Source: Candidatus Rokuibacteriota bacterium
Lineage (GTDB): Bacteria > Methylomirabilota > Methylomirabilia > Rokubacteriales > CSP1-6
Direction of reading: 5' to 3'
DNA length: 6,933 nucleotides
Assembly: GCA_016206385.1 (NCBI GenBank)
Contig: JACQRS010000176.1
Location: 1 to 6,933, forward strand
Shown here: piece by piece, positions 1-5,221 of the stretch
Layout of the letters: every line of letters starts with the position of its first letter
How positions within the stretch are numbered: the stretch's first letter is position 1
The notes under the pieces: generated by a model
Database searches by the model: none
Seen by the model: only the letters and a program-made list of their open reading frames with translations
What the model was told of the DNA's origin: nothing
Position numbers and translations under genes: made by a program

Positions 1-328
1 GCGCCAGGGTGACCGCGAACTTCAGCATGTGCAGCGACAGCTTCCCCGCCGCGGCGCTGAGCGTGCCTGGCGGGACCTCCTGGAACGCCCAGCCTCCGTC
101 CAGTGCGATGATCGTGTCCTCCGGCACCTCGTCGATGGCCGAGGGATTCCAGGCGATCCTCGGCCGCTCGACCCGGGCGACGGACAGGCCGCGATCGAGC
201 ACCCAGGTTGGGCCCACGACCACCGGGCGGCACACTCGCCTCATATCCGGACTCGCCAGGCTCTTCGCGACGATCTCGGGGCCGATCCCCGCAGGATCGC
301 CGAGAACCCAAGCTATCGTGGGACGCAT
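1..328 (-). CDS. PdxA-family dehydrogenase, N-terminal third (runs off the window)
   Basis: The 109 visible residues begin MRPTIAWVLGDPAGIGPEIV. The GDPAGIGPEI block at residues 10-19 is the N-terminal signature of the PdxA family (NAD-dependent 4-hydroxythreonine-4-phosphate dehydrogenase and relatives). A second family region, with the pattern GTLSAAAGKLS and a following helix, lies at 88-109. Family members are usually about 330 residues, so roughly two thirds lies beyond base 1, including the metal-binding histidines and most of the catalytic domain. The ATG was chosen because the signature starts nine residues later and a purine-rich GGGCAGGGA lies just upstream. The gene follows RraA-1 after 57 bases on the same strand. 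PdxA serves vitamin B6 synthesis, but catabolic paralogues exist (PdxA2 for 4-phospho-D-threonate or D-erythronate, TphB for terephthalate dihydrodiol). Its neighbours favour a catabolic role; that is inference. Family call is firm, substrate unknown. Confidence 0.88.
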   Translation of the reverse strand, partial: MRPTIAWVLGDPAGIGPEIVAKSLASPDMRRVCRPVVVGPTWVLDRGLSVARVERPRIAWNPSAIDEVPEDTIIALDGGWAFQEVPPGTLSAAAGKLSLHMLKFAVTLA

Positions 329-385
329 CCGTCCCTGCCCTTCTTCAGCCCCTGCACCTGGCCCACAGCCCTGCCTACGAGGACA

Positions 386-1072
386 TCATCGCCCCAGCAG
401 CCTCGCCCGGAGACCCTCCAGGGAGAATTCCCGGCTGTGGGCGAAATCCCGGAGACCGATCTCCCGCTCTCGCACCTTCCGGCACTGTTCATAGACCCTG
501 TCCGCGACCTCCAGCGGAATCGTGGTGATCCCATTCGCATCGCCATGGATCAAGTCCCCAGGCCGGATGCGGACCCCGCCGATCTCCACCCCGACCCCCA
601 CCTCAACGATGTTGAAGGTACCGTGGGAGACCACGGAACCGGCGGCGAACACGTGGAAGCCCAGGGGCAGAATGCCGGCTAGGTCCCGGATCCCTCCATC
701 CGTCACGACGCCGGCCGCACCCAGCCGCCGCGACCAGGTGGCGATGACGTCGCCCAGGAAGCAGGAGTGCGTCCGCTTCGGTCCCACATCCTGGATCACC
801 AGGACGGCCGGCTTGGTTGCGGTAGCAATCGCCTCGAGCAGGCGCATCTCGCCCTCCAGGCGTCGGGGGCGCCCGGGCGTCGTGCTGTCGGCCGTGGCCG
901 TCACGGCGTAGCCCACCATCACCCCGAACTCCGGCGTGAGGCACCGGATCTCCATCCCCAGGAATCCCCGGGTGTCGTCGCGCACCTTGAAGGCCTCGAT
1001 GGCGTTGGCCACCGTGGGCGAATCCACCGACCGCAGCTCCTCGAGTTGTTCTCTGCCGAGTCGTCCGGTCAT
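386..1072 (-). CDS. RraA-family protein (HMG-aldolase-like), divergent copy RraA-1
   Basis: This 228-residue protein has the RraA / 4-hydroxy-4-methyl-2-oxoglutarate aldolase fold signature. It shows a Gly-Asp at about 107-108, then VVTDGGIRD with Arg129-Asp130, then PGDLIHGDANGI at 171-182. Family aldolases use the Arg-Asp pair to bind substrate and a divalent metal, and usually have an acidic residue three positions after that Asp. Here the sequence is RDLAG, with Gly at that position. True E. coli-type RraA, which modulates RNase E, also lacks that acid, but the catabolic neighbourhood makes an enzyme or accessory role more likely. The start at 1072 was preferred because GGAGG lies five bases upstream. 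An in-frame ATG at 1102 would add ten residues but has a poor ribosome-binding site. The gene lies 72 bases (42 with the longer start) after the dehydrogenase gene. The activity (aldolase, oxaloacetate decarboxylase or other) is not settled. Confidence 0.87.
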   Translation of the reverse strand: MTGRLGREQLEELRSVDSPTVANAIEAFKVRDDTRGFLGMEIRCLTPEFGVMVGYAVTATADSTTPGRPRRLEGEMRLLEAIATATKPAVLVIQDVGPKRTHSCFLGDVIATWSRRLGAAGVVTDGGIRDLAGILPLGFHVFAAGSVVSHGTFNIVEVGVGVEIGGVRIRPGDLIHGDANGITTIPLEVADRVYEQCRKVREREIGLRDFAHSREFSLEGLRARLLGR

Positions 1073-1082
1073 CCACGCCTCC
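1073..1082 (-). promoter_or_regulatory. Ribosome-binding site deciding the RraA-1 start
   Basis: GGAGG at 1082-1078 is followed by a five-base spacer and the ATG at 1072. The upstream in-frame ATG at 1102 is preceded only by a weak GATGGA. This favours the shorter protein beginning MTGRLGREQLEEL, though family alignment should confirm it. Confidence 0.55.
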
Positions 1083-1144
1083 GCTTCATTCCGCGGTTCC
1101 ATTCCATCGTCGGAGTCGCAATCCCCGGCGAGCCTTCTCCAGGA

Positions 1145-2068
1145 TCAGTCTCGCTCAACCAATCGGGCGTCGCCCTCGTGTCCGGACGAGGACGGCCGAT
1201 TGGGTACCCCCAGCATCTCCCGGAACAGGCGCGCAGGGGCGCTGTCGTCCTCGGGAATCCGCTGGAGCACACGAGCCGCCGCGGCGGCCATCTCCAGCGG
1301 GAGGCCCAGCGCCCGACCCGCCTCCAGCACGATCCCCACCAAATCCTTCTGCAGGACGGGCCTCGCATCGCCGAAGCGCGCCCGCCCGTCCAATACGGGG
1401 GGAACCCGATGCTCCACGATCCAACTGCTCCCCGCCCCGCTGCGGAGAACTTCCCAGGCCGCCCGTAGATCCACCCCGGATTCCATCCCCAGGATCAGCG
1501 TCTCGGTCGCGGCGGCCAGGCCGACGAAGAACAGGTGCTGTACCAGCATCTTGACTTCCTGACCCTGGCCGATGCGCGGGCCCACGGAGACGATCTTGCC
1601 CCCCAGCACGTCGAGGATGGGGCGGACCGTCTGGGCGGCGGCTTGGGGTCCCGCCACCATGATGGTCAGTTTCCCGGCATCGGCGCCTTCCACGCCCCCC
1701 GTGACAGGAGCATCCAGGAGCGTGACGCCGGCTCCCGCCAGCGGAGCCTCCAACCCCCGGATGGCGTCCGGCCCGATGGTACTCATGCACAGAACGATCG
1801 CCCCGCGTGACAGGGACCCCACGGCGCCGCCGGGCCCCAGGAGGACCTGACGAACCTGTGGGGCATCCATCACCATGATAATGAGCACATCCGCCGCTGC
1901 GCCGACGCCTGCGGGGGAGCTGGCCGGCTTGACACCCAGTCGCGCCAGGGCCCGCAGCGGTTCCTCCCGGATGTCATAGGCCGTGACGGCGTAGCCGGCC
2001 CGGGAGAGATTGGCGGCCATGGGTTGTCCCATCGTTCCTGTCCCGATGATTCCGATGCGCGGCTTCAT
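1145..2068 (-). CDS. 3-hydroxyisobutyrate dehydrogenase-like NAD(P)-dependent oxidoreductase
   Basis: This 307-residue protein belongs to the beta-hydroxyacid dehydrogenase family, which oxidises 3-hydroxy acids to semialdehydes or keto acids in the cytoplasm. The Rossmann motif GIIGTGTMGQPMAANL is at residues 6-21. The second strand ends in Tyr-Asp (31-32), and that acidic residue suggests NAD rather than NADP. The STI motif at 96-98, the substrate loop DAPVTGG at 119-125, the catalytic region GQGQEVK with Lys173, and the C-terminal KDL at 241-243 all fit. The residue four after the catalytic Lys is usually Asn and is Gln177 here. Length is normal for the family. The start at 2068 overlaps the amidohydrolase stop as ATGA, with GGAGG about ten bases upstream. 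The reading frame stays open further upstream, but that stretch lies inside the amidohydrolase gene and carries no family sequence. Likely an operon oxidoreductase acting on a small hydroxy acid; substrate not determinable. Confidence 0.92.
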   Translation of the reverse strand: MKPRIGIIGTGTMGQPMAANLSRAGYAVTAYDIREEPLRALARLGVKPASSPAGVGAAADVLIIMVMDAPQVRQVLLGPGGAVGSLSRGAIVLCMSTIGPDAIRGLEAPLAGAGVTLLDAPVTGGVEGADAGKLTIMVAGPQAAAQTVRPILDVLGGKIVSVGPRIGQGQEVKMLVQHLFFVGLAAATETLILGMESGVDLRAAWEVLRSGAGSSWIVEHRVPPVLDGRARFGDARPVLQKDLVGIVLEAGRALGLPLEMAAAAARVLQRIPEDDSAPARLFREMLGVPNRPSSSGHEGDARLVERD

Positions 2069-3252
2069 GAGAGGCTCGCCTCCGTTGCCGACCACTGCAC
2101 CTGCCCCCCTTGCATGACCCACCGCACCCGGTCCAGGCTGGTGAGGGACACCAGCGGATCGCCCAGCACGGCGATCAGGTCCGCACACGCCCCAGGGCTG
2201 ATCACGCCGAGCTCACGGACTTGCCCCAGGGCCTGGGCCGCCTGGCTGGTGGCGGCCCGCAGAAGGTCGGCCGGGCGCGCGCCCAGCCGCCCCAGGGCCT
2301 GCAGCTCGAAGGCAAGGCCGCCGTGCACCGCGTCGGTCCCCAGAACGTATCGGACCCCGCGTGACACGGCCTCCGCCATCACCGCCTGGACCTCGTCGAG
2401 GCGCCGGCGCACCTGATCGGCCTGGGGCCCCTCGAGCTGGTGGGACATGGCGCCGTGCGGGTGGAGCAGCACGCCTAACGTGACGCAGAGCCAGGTCTTC
2501 CGCTCCGCCATGCGGGCCAGCTGTTCCCGCGAGAGGAGCCATCCGTGTTCCAGGATGTCCACGCCGGCCTGGATGCAGGCATCGGCCGCCGGGCCCCCGT
2601 GGCAGTGGGCCACGATCATCCGCCCGGCCCCGTGCGCCTCCTCCACCGCAGCCCGGATCTCCTCGGCCCCATAGGCGGGGCGCAGCACCTTTTCCTGCGG
2701 CCCCAGAATTCCGCCCGAGGCGAAGATTTTGATGACGTCCGCGCCGCCCGCGACGTTCTCGCGCACCGCCTGGCGGACCGCCTCGGGTCCATCGCAGATG
2801 GCGGTGGCCACGACCCCCCCGGTGCACCGGGTGGACTTGATCCCCTTCCCGGCCACGAAAAGGTGCGGCCCCCGGGCGAGGCCGGCCTTCACGGCCTCCC
2901 GCATCTGCACGTCCAAGAAGCCGCGGTCCCCGTTCAGCTTCATGGTCGTGACACCCGCTCGGAGGTTCGTCTCGAGGTTCCGGACCCCCTGGAGCACGTA
3001 GGCCACATCCGGGTCCCGCATCTGGCCGGCCAAGTCACGGTCCGCGTGGTTGATACGGAGGTGGTTATGCATGTCAATCAGTCCCGGCAGGAGCGTAACG
3101 TCGCCCAGGTCGAGCCGGGGTTCCCCGCGCTCCCGGGGTGCGTTCGAGGCCGGCCCCACCCAGTGGATCCGCTCGCCCCGGATGATGACGGCGGCATCTG
3201 TGAGAGGGGCCGCGCCCATTCCATCGAGGAGCCGACGCGCGGTAACGATCAT
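2065..3252 (-). CDS. Metal-dependent amidohydrolase (imidazolonepropionase / Xaa-Pro dipeptidase-like)
   Basis: This 395-residue protein belongs to the amidohydrolase superfamily, related to imidazolonepropionase and cyclic prolidase-type enzymes (COG1228-like). These are cytoplasmic metal hydrolases that cleave C-N bonds in rings, amides or dipeptides. The expected ligands are all visible: the HNH pair at 62 and 64 (GLIDMHNHL), Lys175 in VIKIFASGG as the probable carboxylated metal-bridging lysine, His216 or His218 in VAHCHGG, His236 in ILEHG, and Asp307 in LGTDAVHGG. An N-terminal beta-sandwich strand and the C-terminal GVISPGACADLIAVLGDPL, typical of the family, flank the barrel. The start at 3252 was chosen because GGAG lies about nine bases upstream and MIVTARRLLDG matches usual family starts. 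An ATG at 3291 would add 13 residues but falls inside a tandem repeat. The gene overlaps the next by four bases. Active-site completeness makes it probably functional; the substrate cannot be named. Confidence 0.93.
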   Translation of the reverse strand: MIVTARRLLDGMGAAPLTDAAVIIRGERIHWVGPASNAPRERGEPRLDLGDVTLLPGLIDMHNHLRINHADRDLAGQMRDPDVAYVLQGVRNLETNLRAGVTTMKLNGDRGFLDVQMREAVKAGLARGPHLFVAGKGIKSTRCTGGVVATAICDGPEAVRQAVRENVAGGADVIKIFASGGILGPQEKVLRPAYGAEEIRAAVEEAHGAGRMIVAHCHGGPAADACIQAGVDILEHGWLLSREQLARMAERKTWLCVTLGVLLHPHGAMSHQLEGPQADQVRRRLDEVQAVMAEAVSRGVRYVLGTDAVHGGLAFELQALGRLGARPADLLRAATSQAAQALGQVRELGVISPGACADLIAVLGDPLVSLTSLDRVRWVMQGGQVQWSATEASLS

Positions 3253-3272
3253 AAAAGGGGTCTCCGGGTTTC

Positions 3273-3300
3273 GCCGCCAGCCATCTGCCATCAGCCGTCA
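3273..3300. repeat. Four degenerate tandem heptamers
   Basis: On the plus strand the 28 bases divide exactly into GCCGCCA, GCCATCT, GCCATCA and GCCGTCA. All four begin with GCC; the remaining four positions vary at one to three bases. The block lies in the 139-base spacer between the formamidase-like and amidohydrolase genes, about 20 bases upstream of the chosen amidohydrolase start. It is close to codon-size noise in GC-rich DNA, but the unbroken seven-base phase over four units is notable. It argues against the longer amidohydrolase start at 3291. Confidence 0.5.
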
Positions 3301-3391
3301 GGTTCAAGCCCCGAGCATCGGGCGAGAATCGGAGGGCAGACGGCGACCAGGCGTTCCATGGCTTTGCAGAGCCGCCCGGACACATCTCCTC

Positions 3392-4321
3392 CTAGACCTT
3401 GCCGAGGTACTCCTTCGGGAATTTTGCCCCCACCATCCAAGGATTTCCGACTCTGACCGTGGAGAGACTCGTCAATTTGTACGCGTCCCACTTCTCAAAG
3501 CCGTACTCCATCATCCACAGCACCAGTTCCACGTACGCGATCCGCATGGCCTCTTCGAGGGTGACGCCTGAACTCGAACACGCCATCGTCATGATGTGCG
3601 TGGGTGTCTCGATTCGAGGCCAATTGAGCTTCTTCCCCTTGATCAGGTTGAGCGCCATGATCACCTTGGCCTGCATAAGGATGGAGCACCCATGGAACGT
3701 CATGTCTCCCCTGCGGGCGTGGGTATCGCAGACGTGCAACAGCGCCCCGGGCACATTCACCGGGAAATACGCCCGGCTCCCGACGGTCATTTCGGGGAAA
3801 TCCATATTTCCGCCGTGCGGCCCTGGCAGGGTAGTCAAGATGGACTCCACCTCAGGCGCCGTGCCGATGCTTCCGATATCCGGCTCGAAGGGCATCGCGA
3901 TCCTGTCGTTGAAGTGCACCTTCCCGTCCCGAATGGGCATGATATGCGCATCATCGGGAAACTGAAGCCCTGTAAACTCGTTGTAGGCCGCGGGGGCCTG
4001 CGGGCGGTTGAAGTACCACCAGAAGTTTCCGATGACGGTCAGGGCCTTGCCCGTCAACGGTTGGATATCATGGATATCAACAGTCAGCGTGTCGCCCTTC
4101 TCCGCCCCCTCAACATAGATGGGTCCGGTGACCGGGTTGGCGTACGGGTACTTTTCAAAATTCGGCTTCTCCCCGTCCTTCTGGAGGTGTCCCGAAAAGG
4201 CATCGTTGACCTCAATGGAGATCTTTTCGCCCGGTTTCATGGTCAGGCGTGGTTCGTTGTACGGGCTCATGACGTACTTCAGCGGAAACCTGCTCTGATC
4301 CTTGAGACTCCAATGCTTCAT
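3392..4321 (-). CDS. Acetamidase/formamidase family protein
   Basis: This 309-residue protein matches the FmdA/AmdA family, which hydrolyses short-chain amides such as formamide or acetamide to the acid and ammonia. The family blocks are present in order: NPVTGPIYVEGAEKGD at 62-77, GPHGGNMD at 167-174, PVNVPGALLHVCDTHA at 187-202, and a C-terminal helical region with EEAMRIAY (256-263) and DAYKLTSLSTVRVGNPW (279-295). Length is typical. The third block differs from the usual form, which reads approximately GDxHAxQGDGE. Here Cys replaces the first Gly, and the GDGE element is GDMT (205-208), so an expected Glu is missing. The change may indicate altered substrate or chemistry. AAGGAG lies seven bases before the ATG, so the start is well supported. 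The gene is second in the cluster, 97 bases after RraA-2, and less GC-rich than the genes downstream of it. Ammonia release from an amide is the likely role, by inference. Confidence 0.92.
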   Translation of the reverse strand: MKHWSLKDQSRFPLKYVMSPYNEPRLTMKPGEKISIEVNDAFSGHLQKDGEKPNFEKYPYANPVTGPIYVEGAEKGDTLTVDIHDIQPLTGKALTVIGNFWWYFNRPQAPAAYNEFTGLQFPDDAHIMPIRDGKVHFNDRIAMPFEPDIGSIGTAPEVESILTTLPGPHGGNMDFPEMTVGSRAYFPVNVPGALLHVCDTHARRGDMTFHGCSILMQAKVIMALNLIKGKKLNWPRIETPTHIMTMACSSSGVTLEEAMRIAYVELVLWMMEYGFEKWDAYKLTSLSTVRVGNPWMVGAKFPKEYLGKV

Positions 4322-4418
4322 GTCAGTTCTCCTTCTCCAAGAAAGTGGTCAAGGGCTTGACGTTCTTCCAATCCTGCGGTGCCCACCTGCCGGGGTTCCC
4401 CGCCGTGCAACCCCTCCA

Positions 4419-5108
4419 TTAGACGACCGTATCATCCAGGGAAATTCCCATCTTCCGGTACCACTCCCCGCGATTGCGCTTGTCCAGCTCGTGCACCTCT
4501 TTCGCGAGCTTCGTCACCTCGGACAGGCGTTCGATGGGCACAACTGCAAGTCCATCATCATCCCCAAATACGATGTCTCCTACGCGCACCTGCACACCTC
4601 CACACACCACGGTCTTATTCACGGACTCCTGCTCAAACCTGCCGATAGTTTCTGTGCGCGCAAACTTTCTGGCAAAGACTGGTGCTTTCTGTACCTTGAG
4701 CTCACGGCGGTCGCGGCAGCCGCCATCAAGGACTACCCCACTTACCTTCCGCGCCTGAGCCATCAGGCCATTGTAGGACCCCCAGAAACCGACTTCTGCG
4801 CCCTCCATAGTAGCAACGAGCACGTCTCCTTCCTGGAGATCATCAAATCCGAACGCGGGGCAGATGGAGGCATACCACTCCTGCCTGATCTGCTCATACT
4901 CTTCCGGTGTCTTATAGACTATCGGACGTCGTGTGGGAATGCAGCGCACGGTTTTGGCAGGGGCGCAGATCTTGATCCCCTCATAGATGGGGCGGATTTC
5001 AGCTGAGATAAGGCCGACATCTCGGATGCCAATGTAGTCCAATGCGTCTACCACATCCACAAGGCGGACCTGACTCAACGTCTTGATCAAACCTGAGGTG
5101 TCAGTCAT
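4419..5108 (-). CDS. RraA-family protein, 4-hydroxy-4-methyl-2-oxoglutarate aldolase-like (RraA-2)
   Basis: This 229-residue protein is an RraA-fold aldolase-like enzyme. Such enzymes cleave 4-hydroxy-4-methyl-2-oxoglutarate or 4-carboxy-4-hydroxy-2-oxoadipate, and decarboxylate oxaloacetate, with a divalent metal. A conserved Gly lies at 110, followed about 22 residues later by Arg132-Asp133 in VVLDGGCRDRREL, with Glu136 three after the Asp. That is the complete Arg-Asp-x-x-acid pattern of active aldolases. VRVGDIVFGDDDG at 174-186 is the family C-terminal motif. An insertion around residues 66-85, rich in Tyr, Glu and Arg (KTPEEYEQIRQEW), is not obvious in RraA-1. The start at 5108 is supported by GGAGGAG four bases upstream; an ATG at 5126 would add six residues and lies upstream of that site. 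It is the first gene of the cluster, probably transcribed from the spacer 5109-5221. The aldolase or decarboxylase role is family-based; the true substrate is unknown. Confidence 0.9.
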   Translation of the reverse strand: MTDTSGLIKTLSQVRLVDVVDALDYIGIRDVGLISAEIRPIYEGIKICAPAKTVRCIPTRRPIVYKTPEEYEQIRQEWYASICPAFGFDDLQEGDVLVATMEGAEVGFWGSYNGLMAQARKVSGVVLDGGCRDRRELKVQKAPVFARKFARTETIGRFEQESVNKTVVCGGVQVRVGDIVFGDDDGLAVVPIERLSEVTKLAKEVHELDKRNRGEWYRKMGISLDDTVV

Positions 5109-5115
5109 ATTGCTC
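5109..5115 (-). promoter_or_regulatory. Ribosome-binding site deciding the RraA-2 start
   Basis: The minus strand carries GGAGGAG followed by CAAT and the ATG at 5108, so the strongest Shine-Dalgarno match in the cluster sits at a workable distance. It places the start six codons inside the longest open frame, because the alternative ATG at 5126 lies upstream of this site. The marked interval covers the proximal end of the site and its spacer. Confidence 0.7.
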
Positions 5116-5143
5116 CTCCCATGCAAAGAAGACGTCCTGTGGT

Positions 5144-5172
5144 CCTATGTTTGATTCCCTTGAACATGTCAC
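5144..5172 (-). promoter_or_regulatory. Tentative promoter of the catabolic cluster
   Basis: On the minus strand a GTGACA hexamer (5172-5167; one mismatch to TTGACA) is followed, 17 bases later, by CATAGG (5149-5144; three matches to TATAAT). Transcription would start near 5137 and give a leader of about 30 bases before the RraA-2 start codon and its GGAGGAG site. The -10 match is weak. The location, in the only spacer between two apparently separate transcription units, is the main support. It could equally be another sigma factor's site or chance. Confidence 0.25.
5147..5167. promoter_or_regulatory. Operator-like inverted repeat
   Basis: The arms ATGTT and AACAT are perfect complements separated by 11 bases, giving a 21-base dyad centred in the spacer between the tentative -35 and -10 elements. 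That is a common place for a repressor site. A five-base arm can occur by chance, and no regulator gene is visible in the window, so the call is low confidence. Confidence 0.25.
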
Positions 5173-5221
5173 GATCCCCAAGCCTGTCCCTCGATGCCAA
5201 GCAGATGTCGTAGCATCGTTG

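Noticed and set aside
2069..2188. A 40-residue N-terminal extension of the dehydrogenase
   Set aside because: It lies inside the amidohydrolase gene. The Rossmann motif begins five residues after the ATG at 2068, which is the normal family arrangement.
3074..3385. A 103-codon minus-strand frame starting just after the formamidase-like stop
   Set aside because: Most of it overlaps the amidohydrolase in another frame, and its ATG is only two bases from the GGAGGAG site, too close for normal initiation.
2545..3456. A 303-codon open frame on the plus strand
   Set aside because: It lies antisense to the amidohydrolase and its spacer. The translation is rich in Pro, Arg, Gly and His with no family motif, as expected for a shadow frame in GC-rich DNA.
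4390..4402. CGGG-GTTC-CCCG hairpin between the RraA-2 and formamidase-like genes
   Set aside because: The stem has four base pairs and no T-tract, and it is expected by chance in GC-rich DNA.
3596..5006. Plus-strand open frames of 254 and 234 codons opposite the formamidase-like and RraA-2 genes
   Set aside because: They mirror strong minus-strand genes with clear motifs and ribosome-binding sites, and show no recognisable domain.
5192..5218. Inverted repeat CGATGC/GCATCG with a 15-base loop, as a terminator after the anchored protein
   Set aside because: The stem is only six bases, the loop is long, and no T-tract follows on the minus strand. It cannot be called a terminator.
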